Assembly (NCBI RefSeq): GCF_003028415.1 | Contig: NZ_PYSV01000004.1 | Span: 1 to 64,000 of the forward strand | Reading direction: 5' to 3' | DNA: 64,000 nt | Source of the DNA: Deinococcus arcticus | Lineage (GTDB): Bacteria > Deinococcota > Deinococci > Deinococcales > Deinococcaceae | Part shown: in pieces, positions 8,396 to 17,987 of the stretch | Numbering within the stretch: position 1 is the first letter of the stretch | Layout of the letters: each line of letters begins with the position of its first letter | Notes under the pieces: generated by a model | What the model was told of the DNA's origin: nothing | The model's database searches: none | Seen by the model: only the letters and a program-made list of their open reading frames with translations | Position numbers and translations under genes: made by a program

Positions 8396-8727
8396 GCCAC
8401 CCCCAAGCAGTGTCTCCGCGCGCCCTGGGCCCCCATGCCCAGCGGCGCGCTGGCCTTGTCAGGAAGCGCTGGCCGGGGGCCAGAGAGGGGACTTTGTCCG
8501 CCCCGTCCGGCCCCCCAGCTTGGCGGCGCTTGAGATTCAGCCGGGCACCCTCCCCTGCGCCGCTGGGCAGCGGCCTGGAGCTGCACCGCTTTACAGGGGC
8601 TCCGGTCCACACCCCAGGCGCCCAGCCTTCTGCCCCAGCATCCAGCCTCTTTTTTCGTGGTGCTGGCGCGATTCTGCCTGTTCCCAGCCTGCCACGTGTC
8701 CCGGTCACGGCATGCCACAATCGGCCT
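8396..8727. other. Intergenic stretch with terminator hairpin
   Basis: A two-part hairpin (GCGCGCC 8418-8424 with GGCGCGC 8444-8450, plus GGGC/GCCC inside) follows the small gene ending at 8395 and probably stops transcription. I see nothing else supportable up to the marC-like promoter near 8716. Confidence 0.5.
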
Positions 8728-9408
<681 letters not shown>

Positions 9409-9554
9409 ACGGCGCTGGCCCAGGGAGGGCGGCCAGTCCCTGGTGCGGGCAGCGCGCCCTCTGATCGGTAGGCCATTGCCCCCAGCCCCCTTCAGGGGCC
9501 ACTAAGCGTCTGTGCGCAACATTTGCCTGAAGACGCCGCTTTAGAATGCCGGGC

Positions 9555-10112
9555 ATGATCTCCAGAAAGGACGTGCAGCCCGAGCCCCGCCGACCCACCG
9601 TAGCGGCTGACCTGAACGCGCCCCGCGTGCTGGTCCTGAACGCGTCCTATGAACCGCTGCATGTCACGAGTGCCAAGCGGGCCATCACGCTCATTCAGTA
9701 CGGCGTGGCGGAAATTCTGGAGAACAGTGAGGACGTGGTGCGCTCGCCCAGCACGGTCATGAGCGTGCCCAGCGTGATTCGCCTGCGGCGCTACGTGCGC
9801 CGGCCCCGCGTGCATCCGGTGCCCTTTAACCGGCGCAACGTGCTGCGGCGCGACACCTTTACCTGCCAGTACTGCGGCGCCCCCGATGAACTGACCCTGG
9901 ACCACGTGCTGCCCCGCTCGCGTGGCGGGCGCCACACCTGGGACAACGTGGTGACCGCCTGCCGCACCTGCAACCAGCGCAAGGGCAACCGCACCCCCGA
10001 AGAGGCCGCCATGCCCCTGCGCACCCGCCCCCGCGCCCCCAGCTTCGGGGTGTATGCCCACGGGCAGTTTGCCCACTGGCAGCCGCAGTGGACCCGGTAT
10101 CTGGGGGGGTGA
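9555..10112 (+). CDS. HNH endonuclease
   Basis: A 185-residue HNH nuclease of the type found widely in Deinococcus and cyanobacteria. The N-terminal third has RVLVLNASYEPLHVTSAKRA, the middle is basic (RLRRYVRRPR), and the nuclease core runs CQYCGAPDELTLDHVLPRSRGG...WDNVVTACRTCNQRKGNRTPEEA with two CxxC zinc pairs and the catalytic DH. It probably nicks or cuts DNA; the substrate is unknown. A -10 box TAGAAT (9542-9547) lies seven bases before the ATG at 9555, favouring it over the ATG at 9546 that overlaps the box. Confidence 0.92.
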   Translation: MISRKDVQPEPRRPTVAADLNAPRVLVLNASYEPLHVTSAKRAITLIQYGVAEILENSEDVVRSPSTVMSVPSVIRLRRYVRRPRVHPVPFNRRNVLRRDTFTCQYCGAPDELTLDHVLPRSRGGRHTWDNVVTACRTCNQRKGNRTPEEAAMPLRTRPRAPSFGVYAHGQFAHWQPQWTRYLGG

Positions 10113-10257
10113 AGGGGCACGGGCTATGGGCCATGAGCCATGGGGCAAGTGCTGGCCCTGTGGCTCTTTGCTTTGGGGCTGGATTGAGGGGGCATTCCAT
10201 CCTCACCGTCCAGACCTCAGGGCTCAGGGCTCAAAGCTCATAGCCCCTTCCCCCCTC
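10109..10257. repeat. Imperfect long inverted repeat
   Basis: GAAGGGGCACGGGCTATGGG at the left can pair imperfectly with CATAGCCCCTTC at the right end (about 10240-10252). The phrase GGGCCATGAGCC is shared with the inverted repeat at 27866-27921, suggesting one small repeat family. It fills the gap between the HNH gene and the next gene. Confidence 0.45.
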
Positions 10258-10269
10258 TACACTGCGGCC

Positions 10270-10819
10270 ATGAACCGCGAGCAGGCTTACGCCCTGATGG
10301 TGCAGCACACGCCCTCGGCCTCGCTGCAGCGCCACATGCTGAATGTGGAGGCCGCCATGCGCGCCTATGCCCGCCACTGGGGCGAAGATGAAGAGCTGTA
10401 CGCCGTGACGGGCCTGCTGCACGACTTTGACTATGAAGCCCATCCGGACGAGCACCCGGCCTGGGGCGTGGCTCACCTGCGCGCGCACCGACACGCCGCC
10501 CGAGGTGCTGGACGCCATCATGGGGCACGCGGCCTTCACCGGCACGCCGCGCACCAGCCAGCTGGCGAAAACGCTCTTCGCTGTGGATGAACTGACCGGA
10601 CTGGTGCAGGCCGCCGCCCTGATTCGCCCGGACCGGGACGTGCGCGGCGTGGAGCTGCCTAGCCTGAAAAAGCGTTTCAGGAACCGCGCCTTTGCCGCTG
10701 GGGTCAACCGTGAGGAGGTGGAGCAGGGGGCCAGCGAACTGGGCGTGCCGCTGGAGGAGCACATGGCGAGGGTGCTCAAGGCGCTACAGGAACTGGCCCC
10801 CGCCGGGGCCAATTCATAA
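10270..10819 (+). pseudogene. HD-domain (HDIG-type) phosphohydrolase gene with a single-base frameshift
   Basis: The first frame reads MNREQAYALMVQHTPSASLQ... with the metal-binding LLHDFDYEAHPDEHP, and breaks near base 10485. The second frame continues at once with TDTPPEVLDAIMGHAAFTG...TLFAVDELTGL and runs to 10819, as expected for the C-terminal half of the same HD hydrolase. The total of 550 bases is one more than a multiple of three; the break lies in the CG-repeat CTGCGCGCGCACC. This is either a real frameshift (inactive gene), a phase-variable tract, or a sequence error. The start has TACACT six bases upstream. The N-terminal half alone keeps only part of the metal site. Confidence 0.8.
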
Positions 10820-10943
10820 GGTCACCTGAGCATGGGGTCAAGATCAGCTTTGGGCAGGGCTGCGTAACAGCGCTCACAATGCAGGGGTCTAGAGGCCCGG
10901 CTGATTGTGCATGCTGGCTGCGGGCCCACCAAAGGAGATCCCC

Positions 10944-11405
10944 ATGAACAAGACCCTGCTGACCCTGGCCCTGCTGTTTGCCGCCCCCACCGCTCTGGCC
11001 GCCGCGCCCCAGCCCACCCTGATTCAGGTGCAGGACACCAGCACCGACTCCACCGACGGCGCCGCCGAGCAGGCTGGCGAGGCTGTGGACACGGCCGCTG
11101 CTGAAACTGGTGAAGCAGTGGAGGATGCCGCCGCCGCCACCGGTGACGCCGTGAACGACGCCGCCCAGGCCACTGGCGAAGCGGTAAACGACGCTGGCGA
11201 AGCCGTGAACAATGCCGTGGACCCCAACGGCGACGGCGTGGTGGACAGCAACAACGACGGCGTGGCCGACACCCGCCAGTTCCCCTGGGGCCTGCTGGGT
11301 CTGCTGGGTCTGGCTGGTCTGCTGGGGCGCAACCGCCACACCACCACCACGACCTACACCACGGGCACGGGCACCACGACCGGCCACACCAACGACCGCC
11401 GCTAA
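10944..11405 (+). CDS. Exported low-complexity protein with a WGxxGxxG-type C-terminal membrane segment
   Basis: A 153-residue protein. MNKTLLTLALLFAAPTALAA is the signal peptide. The middle (about residues 35-100) consists of acidic Ala-rich repeats (GEAVDTAAAETGEAVEDAAAA...NDAGEAVNNA), then a calcium-loop-like DPNGDGVVDSNNDGVADT. The C-terminus has PWGLLGLLGLAGLLGRNR, a WGxxGxxxxxGLxGRxR sorting or anchoring signal of the WGxxGxxG type, followed by a Thr-rich tail. AAAGGAG precedes the ATG. Probably a surface or envelope protein; the tail beyond the Arg motif is longer than usual for such signals. Confidence 0.8.
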   Translation: MNKTLLTLALLFAAPTALAAAPQPTLIQVQDTSTDSTDGAAEQAGEAVDTAAAETGEAVEDAAAATGDAVNDAAQATGEAVNDAGEAVNNAVDPNGDGVVDSNNDGVADTRQFPWGLLGLLGLAGLLGRNRHTTTTTYTTGTGTTTGHTNDRR

Positions 11406-11423
11406 ACACCTCTAACCGCAAGG

Positions 11424-11451
11424 GCCCCGGCAGACGAACTGCCGGGGCCCT
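11424..11451 (+). terminator. Hairpin after the WGxxGxxG protein
   Basis: A stem of about 12 bp, GGCCCCGGCAG with CTGCCGGGGCC, closes the transcript. A second inverted repeat at 11485-11515 (CCCCCACCCGG with CCGGGGTGGGGG, then TTTC) may act for both this gene and the convergent cyclophilin gene. Confidence 0.6.
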
Positions 11452-11589
11452 GTGCTGGCGCGCTACAAGAGGCGGCCGGTCCCGCCCCCACCCGGCACCA
11501 GAACCGGGGTGGGGGTTTCACGCCTGAAGGGACCTGTTGCCGTGCTCAGCCTGAATCGTTGGCCACCCCGGTCCTGGCGAAATTGGCCC

Positions 11590-12411
11590 TCAGCCCTTGG
11601 TCAGAATGCGCACGCTGATGATCTTGTCGGCCACGGCGCCCTCCACGGGCGTTTCGGAGCCGCTGCTGGTGTCGCTGGTGCGGGTCAGCTTCGGCAGCAC
11701 GTCGTCTCCGGTGACCACCTTGCCGAAAATGGTGTGCTTGCCGTTCAGGCCCTCGGTGGGCGCAAAGGTAATGAAGAACTGGCTGCCGTTGGTGGCCGGG
11801 CCGCTGTTGGCCATGGCCAGAATCCCGGCCGAGTCGAAGGTCAGGCGGGTGCGGAACTCGTCGGCAAACTGGTAGCCGGGACCGCCGGTGCCCCACTCGG
11901 CCTTCTTGGCCTCGTCCACGCTTTTGGGGTCGCCGGACTGCGCCATGAACTCGTTAATCACGCGGTGAAAGCGAATGCCGTCGAAGTAGTGGTGGCGCGC
12001 CAGAAACACGAAGTTGTTGACGGTGACCGGGGTTTCCTGCTCGTACAGGTCGGCCAGCATCTGGCCCCGGTTGGTGTCAATCAGGGCGTAGTAGTCCTTG
12101 CCCTCTTCCAGGCTCAGTTCCGGCTCGGCCTTGAACTCGCGCACAGGCGCCTTGCTGAGTTCGGCCACGGCGGTGTAGCCCGCCGGCACCGGACCGGGAG
12201 CGGTCACCGCTTCGGTGGCGGTTTCGGCCGCGTTGGTGTCGGTCTCGGCCGGGGTCTCCGTCTCGGCCGGGGTCTCCGTCTCAGCCGGTGCCGTGTCTGG
12301 CTTGGTTTCGGTCTCGGTGGTGGTTTCCGTGGTTGTGGTGGTCGCCTCTTCCTTGGGCTGGCAGGCAGTCAGGGCAAGCAGGGCAGTCAGGATCAGGGCA
12401 GCGTGTTTCAT
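11590..12411 (-). CDS. Cyclophilin-type peptidyl-prolyl isomerase, lipoprotein
   Basis: A 273-residue exported foldase. [18 protein letters not shown] is a lipoprotein signal with lipobox LTAC. Residues 20-75 are a Thr/Glu/Pro linker of repeated TETPAE units. The cyclophilin domain (about 95-273) has [61 protein letters not shown] and FGKVV, i.e. the full active-site set including the catalytic Arg in FHRV. It probably assists folding of envelope proteins. TACACT lies ten bases before the ATG on the minus strand. Confidence 0.95.
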   Translation of the reverse strand: MKHAALILTALLALTACQPKEEATTTTTETTTETETKPDTAPAETETPAETETPAETDTNAAETATEAVTAPGPVPAGYTAVAELSKAPVREFKAEPELSLEEGKDYYALIDTNRGQMLADLYEQETPVTVNNFVFLARHHYFDGIRFHRVINEFMAQSGDPKSVDEAKKAEWGTGGPGYQFADEFRTRLTFDSAGILAMANSGPATNGSQFFITFAPTEGLNGKHTIFGKVVTGDDVLPKLTRTSDTSSGSETPVEGAVADKIISVRILTKG

Positions 12412-12498
12412 GGTCTGCCCCAGTGTAGCGGGCACTGCCCGCGCCGGGCGTCCACCTCTGGGCGCAGCGGGCGGGCCATGCTCTAGACTACGCAGTTG

Positions 12499-13119
12499 AT
12501 GATTGTGACCATTGACGGCGTGGCCGCCAGCGGCAAGTCCAGCGTGTCGGCCGGTGTGGCCCAGGCGCTGGGGGTGCCTTACATCAGCAGCGGCCTGCTG
12601 TACCGCGCCGCAACCCTGCTGGGTCTGGAAGCCGGCGTGGACCTGGGCCAGGAGGGCGCGGTTCTGGGCTGCCTGAACCCGCCGCCGCGCCTGGAACCGC
12701 TGGCTGCGGGCAACCGGGTGTGGCAGGCGGGGCGCGACCTGACCCCGGACCTGCACTCCACCCGCGTGGACCGGGGCGTGAGCGTGGTGGCCGCCCGCCC
12801 CGAGGTGCGCGCCTGGGTGGACGCCCAGCTGCGCGCCCTGCCCGCGCCCCTGGTGGCCGAGGGCCGGGACATGGGCACGGCCGTGTTTCCGCACGCGGGG
12901 GCCAAGTTCTACCTGACCGCCAGCCCCCGCGTGCGTGCCCAGCGCCGCGCCCATGAGCGCCCCGAGGAAGTGGACGCCATAGAGGCGGCCCTGATTGAGC
13001 GCGACCGCCTGGACACCACCCAGAGCGCTCCGGCCCCGGATGCCCACGTGATTGACACCGGCGCCCTGAGCCTGCAGGGCGTGATTGACGCGGTGCTGGC
13101 GCGGCTGCCGGCCCGGTGA
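12499..13119 (+). CDS. cmk: Cytidylate kinase
   Basis: A 206-residue (d)CMP kinase that phosphorylates CMP/dCMP in pyrimidine nucleotide supply. Visible features: P-loop [12 protein letters not shown] at the N-terminus, [18 protein letters not shown], the [20 protein letters not shown] segment, and [14 protein letters not shown] followed by [21 protein letters not shown]. It is shorter than the E. coli enzyme. The upstream -10 box TAGACT (12484-12489) leaves nine bases to this ATG and six to an in-frame TTG at 12496, so the true start could be the TTG. Confidence 0.94.
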   Translation: MIVTIDGVAASGKSSVSAGVAQALGVPYISSGLLYRAATLLGLEAGVDLGQEGAVLGCLNPPPRLEPLAAGNRVWQAGRDLTPDLHSTRVDRGVSVVAARPEVRAWVDAQLRALPAPLVAEGRDMGTAVFPHAGAKFYLTASPRVRAQRRAHERPEEVDAIEAALIERDRLDTTQSAPAPDAHVIDTGALSLQGVIDAVLARLPAR

Positions 13120-13166
13120 CAGCCGCGCCCACACGACTCATGGCCTGAGCCGCTAGCCTGAAGCCC

Positions 13167-13712
13167 ATGCGCGCCGCTTCTGTACTTCCCTTGCTGGCCC
13201 TGGGCCTGCTGCCCCTGACCGCCTGCCGCCCGCAGGAGGTCCGTCCCCCCGAAGCCTACGCGCTGAGCGGCACCATTGCCGGCGACTGGGGCCAGAGCCC
13301 CCGCCTGCGGCTGGCGCTGGTGGGCACCGGGGTGCCGGTGGCGGTGACCAACACCAGCACCATTGACCAGAACATCGTCTCGACCGGGGTGAACAGCTGG
13401 GCCTACGGCTTTGACCTGCCCACCATCCCCTCGGTGGCGGGCGTGTATCAGGTGATTGTGTTCGACGACAGCAATAACAATGCCCGGTTTGACGCCGGAG
13501 AAGCCTTTGCCCGCAACCGGCAGTGGCTGGTGTTCAGCCCGCTGGACGCCAACCTGGACGCCATCAGCATCCCCGAGTACCTGGGCGGCGCCGAGGTACT
13601 GCCGGCCATGTCGGTCAAGCGCGGCTGGAACCTGTACGACAAGACGCAGCCTCTGGGCAGCGGCAACCCCAGCCACTTCGAGAAGCTGAGCACCTACGTC
13701 CTGAGCCGTTAA
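13167..13712 (+). CDS. Lipoprotein of unknown function
   Basis: A 181-residue predicted lipoprotein: MRAASVLPLLALGLLPLTAC with lipobox LTAC. The mature part reads like a single beta-sandwich (YALSGTIAGDWG, RLALVGTGVPVAV, VYQVIVFDDSNNNARFDAGE). The FDDSNNNARFDAGE segment resembles an EF-hand-like calcium loop. TAGCCT lies seven bases before the ATG (leaderless type). No family recognised. Confidence 0.75.
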   Translation: MRAASVLPLLALGLLPLTACRPQEVRPPEAYALSGTIAGDWGQSPRLRLALVGTGVPVAVTNTSTIDQNIVSTGVNSWAYGFDLPTIPSVAGVYQVIVFDDSNNNARFDAGEAFARNRQWLVFSPLDANLDAISIPEYLGGAEVLPAMSVKRGWNLYDKTQPLGSGNPSHFEKLSTYVLSR

Positions 13713-13734
13713 GACGCGCCCAAGACAAACCGTT

Positions 13735-13759
13735 GGCGGCCACGCAGTGTGGGGCCGCC
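13735..13759 (+). terminator. Weak hairpin between lipoprotein and hydrolase genes
   Basis: Stem GGCGGCC (13735-13741) with GGCCGCC (13753-13759), followed by CGCTTCTTT. Possible terminator for the gene ending at 13712. Confidence 0.35.
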
Positions 13760-13811
13760 CGCTTCTTTAGCCTCTGACCATGACGCGGCGCACCTGCCCC
13801 CCGGAGGCTCC

Positions 13812-14834
13812 ATGCGGCGCCTGATCCTGGGCGCGGCGCTGGCCCTGGGCCTGGGCGCGGGATATGTGGCGCTGACCCAGCCAGAAAGGCCGGGGCGCCC
13901 CGAGCGCTCAGGAGGGCAGCTCCAGGCGGCTCCTGAGGCGTCCCCGCCCCGCCGCACGACCCCCGACGACGCGGCCCTGCGCGCCGCCGCCGCGCAGCCG
14001 ATCAGCATTCCGGCGCTGCGGGCCCGCCGCTACCCGGGCAGCGCCCTGACGGTGCGCCGCACCCTGGCGCCGGGCGCCAATTACACCCGGCAGGTGGTGA
14101 GCTACCAGTCCGAGGGACTGAGGATTAACGCCCTGCTGACGGTGCCGCGCGGCACGCCGCCGCCGGGGGGCTGGCCCGCCATCGTGTTCAACCACGGGTA
14201 CATTCCGCCCGATGAATACCGCACCACCGAGCGCTATGTGGCCTACCAGGACGCCTTTGCCCGCGCAGGCTTCGTGACCCTGAAAAGTGACTACCGGGGT
14301 CACGGGGACAGTGAAGGCGAGGCGCTGGGCGGCTATACCGACCCCGGCTACACCGTGGACGTGCTGAACGCGGCGGCCAGCCTGAAACAGGACCCCCGCG
14401 TGAACCGGCGGCGCCTGGGGCTGTGGGGGCATTCCATGGGCGGACAACTCTCGCTGCGCGCCCTGCTGGTGGACCGGGAGCTGAAAGCGGCCTCGCTGTG
14501 GGCGGGTGTGGTGGCAGGCTACGACCTTCTGAGCACCGACTGGAACCCACCCGGCGGCAAACGGCGCACCCTGGACCCCCTGAACCGCCGCTACCTGCGC
14601 CTCTTGAGCCCGAATGCGTACCTGAAAGACCTGCGGGGCCGTCCCCTGCAACTGCACCACGGCACCGCCGACAAGGACGTGCCATACAGCTTTCAGAAAG
14701 CGCTGGCCGACGACCTGCGCGCCGCCGGGCAGCCGGTCGAGGCCTACCGCTACGAGGGCGATAACCACAACCTCAGCGGCAACCTGGGCGTGGCCCTGCA
14801 GCGCAGCGTGGCCTTTTTCAAGCGCCACCTGTAG
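13812..14834 (+). CDS. Alpha/beta hydrolase (prolyl oligopeptidase-like), exported
   Basis: A 340-residue serine hydrolase. MRRLILGAALALGLGAGYVAL is a signal peptide or anchor. The catalytic domain begins near residue 95 with RINALLTVPRGTPPPGGWPAIVFNHGY, and contains the nucleophile elbow GHSMGG near residue 208, the acid region HGTADKDVPYSFQ near 285 and the catalytic His in YEGDNHNLSGN near 320. The S9/dienelactone-hydrolase-like layout suggests a secreted peptidase or esterase. A CCGGAGGC ribosome site precedes this ATG; an in-frame ATG 21 codons upstream is not supported by a signal peptide. Confidence 0.9.
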   Translation: MRRLILGAALALGLGAGYVALTQPERPGRPERSGGQLQAAPEASPPRRTTPDDAALRAAAAQPISIPALRARRYPGSALTVRRTLAPGANYTRQVVSYQSEGLRINALLTVPRGTPPPGGWPAIVFNHGYIPPDEYRTTERYVAYQDAFARAGFVTLKSDYRGHGDSEGEALGGYTDPGYTVDVLNAAASLKQDPRVNRRRLGLWGHSMGGQLSLRALLVDRELKAASLWAGVVAGYDLLSTDWNPPGGKRRTLDPLNRRYLRLLSPNAYLKDLRGRPLQLHHGTADKDVPYSFQKALADDLRAAGQPVEAYRYEGDNHNLSGNLGVALQRSVAFFKRHL

Positions 14835-14843
14835 CGGCGCGGC

Positions 14844-15527
14844 TTACTGCGCGCTGCGCCACGCCTTGGGCAGCAGGGACAGGGCCTCGCGGGGACGGCG
14901 CAGCACTGTCAGACCCAGCAAAATCAGCCACAGGGCAAGCACCCATTCATAGAGACCGAACATGAACAGCAGCAGGAGCGCGCCGTTGAAAGGATGGTTT
15001 ATTGCTGCCCAGCACCGCGCCAACACCGCCGCTGAACGCGCGGGCCGCTGACTGATCAACCAGTGTCCTGTCAAATTGATCGCCGTAGATAGGGTCAGCA
15101 GAGCTGGAACCAGTGGCGCAAAGGGAAATTCTGGCATGAGGGGACTGGGATGACCGGGCCAGCCGCAGATCAGATACGTTCCAATAGCCACCCAGACCGG
15201 AAGCTGTGCCCAGTCCCGCCACCGCACAGGCCCCTGAGGTCGCCGCTCCGGGTCAGCCAGCAGCCGCTTCAGTTCAGCGTCGCGCTCCATCCAGGCGAGG
15301 TCGGCACGGGTGAAGTGCGTGTGCTCCAGCGCGGCGATGACGGTGGCGGGCTCACCCAGTTCGCGCAGGGCGGTCTGCGCGGGGGCCGGGTCACCCAGCC
15401 GGGTCAGGGCGTCCACGGCCTGCTCGTGGTGCCCCCGGAACTCGGCCCGCAGGCGCCACGCCGTATCGGCGGGAAAGGGCGCGGTGACCTCCTCCAGCCA
15501 GCTCTCAAAGGTTGCCTGTGCCGTCAT
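14844..15527 (-). CDS. Membrane protein with permease-prefix-like N-terminus (paralog 3 of 3)
   Basis: A 227-residue protein. The N-terminal 80 residues (TFESWLEEVTAPFPADTAWRLRAEFRGHHEQAVDALTRLGDP...LRELGEP) closely match the two proteins upstream; the rest has about four membrane helices. This N-terminal motif is the short helical domain often found fused to permeases or next to PadR regulators. It lies 12 bases downstream of its paralog, in one transcript behind padR. The function is unknown; sensing or modulating the envelope is a guess. Confidence 0.8.
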   Translation of the reverse strand: MTAQATFESWLEEVTAPFPADTAWRLRAEFRGHHEQAVDALTRLGDPAPAQTALRELGEPATVIAALEHTHFTRADLAWMERDAELKRLLADPERRPQGPVRWRDWAQLPVWVAIGTYLICGWPGHPSPLMPEFPFAPLVPALLTLSTAINLTGHWLISQRPARSAAVLARCWAAINHPFNGALLLLFMFGLYEWVLALWLILLGLTVLRRPREALSLLPKAWRSAQ

Positions 15528-15539
15528 GGTCTGCCCTCC

Positions 15540-16184
15540 TTACCGCGCTCCGGCAAGCGCCTTGCGCCGCAGGGGCCACAGGGTTTGCCACTCCCGGCGC
15601 GCGGTCAGCCAGAAGCCCACCCCTGTGCCCAGCAGGACCGCCCAGAGGGTGTCCTGCCCGGACAGGCTCAGGGCCTGAAATCCAATGAGCACGGCGGGCA
15701 CAAAGCCCAGACGCACCAGGGCCCGCAGCACGCGGGCGCTGCGGGCCGGAAAGCGGCGGGGCAGCCACCGCTCCAGCACCGCCACAGTCAGTATCAGGGC
15801 GCATAGGGCGCCGTACACCCCCCACGCGACCGGGCGCTCCAGCCACAGTAACGCCAGCGGCGCCCCCAGCAGCGTGGCCACGCCCAGACCCAGGGAAACT
15901 GGGGAAGAGGGCTCTGCGCGGCGCCAGAAGCGGCAGGCCAGCAGGGTCTCGTCCTCGGCCTGGGTGTAATGCTGCCGTTCCAGCGCGCGGCGCACCTCGC
16001 GCACCCAGCCCAGATCGGCCAGGGCGGCGCCCAGGGGGTCGGGGTGGCCCTGATCCGCCAGGGCCTCGGCGGCAGCAAGGGCGTGCCCGCCCAGTTCGGC
16101 CCGTAAGCGGGCGGCAGTGTCCGCGGGAAAGGGGGCCGTCACGGCGTCCAGGTACTCGGTCAGCGGCCCGGGCATGCTGCTCAT
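15540..16184 (-). CDS. Membrane protein with permease-prefix-like N-terminus (paralog 2 of 3)
   Basis: A 214-residue protein with the same architecture: LTEYLDAVTAPFPADTAARLRAELGGHALAAAEALADQGHPDP at the N-terminus, then about four hydrophobic segments from residue 95 to 190 (LGVATLLGAPLALLWL, VYGALCALILTVAVL). Its ATG overlaps the stop of paralog 1 by four bases (ATGA), so the two are translationally coupled. The motif APFPADTA is almost identical in paralogs 2 and 3, pointing to recent duplication. Confidence 0.82.
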   Translation of the reverse strand: MSSMPGPLTEYLDAVTAPFPADTAARLRAELGGHALAAAEALADQGHPDPLGAALADLGWVREVRRALERQHYTQAEDETLLACRFWRRAEPSSPVSLGLGVATLLGAPLALLWLERPVAWGVYGALCALILTVAVLERWLPRRFPARSARVLRALVRLGFVPAVLIGFQALSLSGQDTLWAVLLGTGVGFWLTARREWQTLWPLRRKALAGAR

Positions 16185-16768
16185 GGGCGCGCCCCCTGCT
16201 GTTCCAGCGCCAGCGTGCGGTAAAGTTTGCGGCTCCTGAACCTGACCTCGGCGCCCCAGCACACCCACACGAGGGGGAAACCAAGCACCAGCCACAGCGG
16301 AGGCTCGCCGGTCCAGCCGCCGGTCAGCCACCCCAACCAGAAGCTGAGGTTCACCGCCCACAAGCCGCCCTGGACCCTCAGGAGGGCCCGCAGTTCAGGG
16401 GCAAGGCGGCGGGTCCAGATGGTCAAGCCCCCCAGCACCAGGCCCGCAACCAGAACGCCGGTCAGCCCAGGGCCCACCTGATCATTGCCCCCGGCCCACA
16501 GCAGCAGGAGCAGCGTGCCGTACCCGGCCAGCAACCAGGACCCCAAGAAATGAATCCTTGAGGGCCGCAAACCGTCGAGATCGTGCGCTGTCAGGTACAG
16601 CCGCCCCAGCGCCTGCCGCGCCTCTTCCGGCGTGCCCAGCACCGCCTGCACGTCACCCTCGCCCACGCCCGCGTCCTGCACATGGGCTGTGTATTCCGCC
16701 CGCATACGCGCCTGCACCCCCGGCGTCAGGCCCGCTGTGGCGAGCGCCAGCCACGCCTCCAGCCTCAC
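16181..16768 (-). CDS. Membrane protein with permease-prefix-like N-terminus (paralog 1 of 3)
   Basis: A 195-residue protein, starting at a GTG that overlaps the padR stop by four bases (GTGA). The N-terminus RLEAWLALATAGLTPGVQARMRAEYTAHVQDAGVGEGD matches the start of the two downstream paralogs, and four or so membrane segments follow (FLGSWLLAGYGTLLLLLWAGG, GPGLTGVLVAGLVLGGLTIW). The tight coupling to padR suggests that this family is the regulator's target or partner. Confidence 0.82.
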   Translation of the reverse strand: MRLEAWLALATAGLTPGVQARMRAEYTAHVQDAGVGEGDVQAVLGTPEEARQALGRLYLTAHDLDGLRPSRIHFLGSWLLAGYGTLLLLLWAGGNDQVGPGLTGVLVAGLVLGGLTIWTRRLAPELRALLRVQGGLWAVNLSFWLGWLTGGWTGEPPLWLVLGFPLVWVCWGAEVRFRSRKLYRTLALEQQGARP

Positions 16769-17079
16769 GACGACCCCCCCAGCACCGCCTGCACGGCACT
16801 GACCTGCTGCTGCCACGCCTTGCGGCTGCGGGCGAGTACCCGGCGCCCGCTCTCAGTCAGGCGGTACTCGCGGCGCACGCGCCCGGCGACCTCGTGTTCC
16901 TCGCTCTGGATCAGGCCCTCGGCTTCCAGGGCGTGCAGGGCGGGGTACAGGGTGCCCTCGCGGGCGGTCAGCAGGCCCTCGCTGCGGCTTTTGATGGCCT
17001 GGGCGATGGCGTAGCCGTGTTCCGGCTGCCGTTCCAGCACCGCCAGGATCAGCATGCGCAGCTGCTCACGGGTGTTCAT
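16765..17079 (-). CDS. PadR-family transcriptional regulator
   Basis: A 104-residue winged-helix regulator: LRMLILAVLERQPEHGYAIAQAIKSRSEGLLTAREGTLYPALHALEAEGLIQSEEHEV...RREYRLTESGRRVLA is the standard PadR fold with the GTLYPALH recognition segment. It heads a four-gene minus-strand operon with three paralogous membrane proteins. PadR proteins in this arrangement usually repress their own operon in response to a ligand; neither the ligand nor the operator is visible here. Confidence 0.95.
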   Translation of the reverse strand: MNTREQLRMLILAVLERQPEHGYAIAQAIKSRSEGLLTAREGTLYPALHALEAEGLIQSEEHEVAGRVRREYRLTESGRRVLARSRKAWQQQVSAVQAVLGGSS

Positions 17080-17110
17080 GCCCGCAGCATACCTCTGCTT
17101 TCTATGTATC

Positions 17111-17887
17111 TCAAGCCGAGGTATCGGGTAGCCCGTAGACCCGCCGGGCGTTGGCGTCTGTGGCACGCTCCAGGTCGGCCGGGTCCAGGCCGCGCAGGGC
17201 CGCAATGAATTCCAGGGTGTAGCGCACGTAGCCGGGGCGATTGGGCTTGCCGCGCTTGGGCACCGGGGCCAGAAAGGGGGCGTCGGTTTCCAGCAGCATC
17301 TGGGAGAGGGGCAGCTCGCGGGCCGCCGCGTGAATCTCGGCGGCATTCTTGTAGGTGGTGTTGCCTGCAAAGCCGAAAAAGGTGTGCTCGCCCCGCTCCA
17401 GGCCAAAGCGCAGCAGCCCCGGGTGCCCGCTGAAGCAGTGCAGGATCACCGGCACCCCGGGCCACGCGCGCAGCACGTCCATCACGCCCTGCTGGGCGCG
17501 GTCCTGCCCGGCCTTGTCGCGGGTATGAATCACCAGCGGCTTGCCCATGCGCGCGGCGAGGTCCAGCTGCCACTCAAAGGCGGCGAGCTGCGCGGGCCGC
17601 TGCGTGTCGTCCCAGTAGTCGTCCAGTCCACTTTCACCAATGCCCACCACGCGCGGGTGCGTGCTCAGGGCTTCCAGTTCGGCCCGGGCCCCTGGGCTGT
17701 CCTGGGCGGCGTCGGTGGGGTGCAGGCCCACGGTGGCGTAGACATCGGGAAATTGCTCGGCCAGGGCCACGGCGTTGCGGGCGTGTTCGGGGCTCGCGCC
17801 AATGCAGACCATGGCGCTCAGGCCCAGTTCCCCGCGCGCGCTGGCCGGATCGTCCAGATAGTCCAGGTGGGTGTGCGTGTCGATCAT
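17111..17887 (-). CDS. TatD-family metal-dependent hydrolase
   Basis: A 258-residue TatD-type DNase or hydrolase with a TIM-barrel metal site: [13 protein letters not shown] at the N-terminus, [12 protein letters not shown] near residue 88, KPLVIHTRD near 122, VILHCFSGH near 150 and [22 protein letters not shown] near 200. These are the expected His/Glu/Asp ligands. It probably acts in DNA repair or turnover, as for other TatD proteins. TAGCCT lies eight bases upstream of the ATG; the 18-residue extension upstream is not family-like. Confidence 0.94.
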   Translation of the reverse strand: MIDTHTHLDYLDDPASARGELGLSAMVCIGASPEHARNAVALAEQFPDVYATVGLHPTDAAQDSPGARAELEALSTHPRVVGIGESGLDDYWDDTQRPAQLAAFEWQLDLAARMGKPLVIHTRDKAGQDRAQQGVMDVLRAWPGVPVILHCFSGHPGLLRFGLERGEHTFFGFAGNTTYKNAAEIHAAARELPLSQMLLETDAPFLAPVPKRGKPNRPGYVRYTLEFIAALRGLDPADLERATDANARRVYGLPDTSA

Positions 17888-17987
17888 CGCCCCGCAGGCT
17901 ACCCCTGTGCGGCCCAGGCGGCGCGTCCAGACGCCTCCCATCTGGCCCCCACCACTCTCATGAGAGGCCCGCGCTAGAGTGCGTGCC

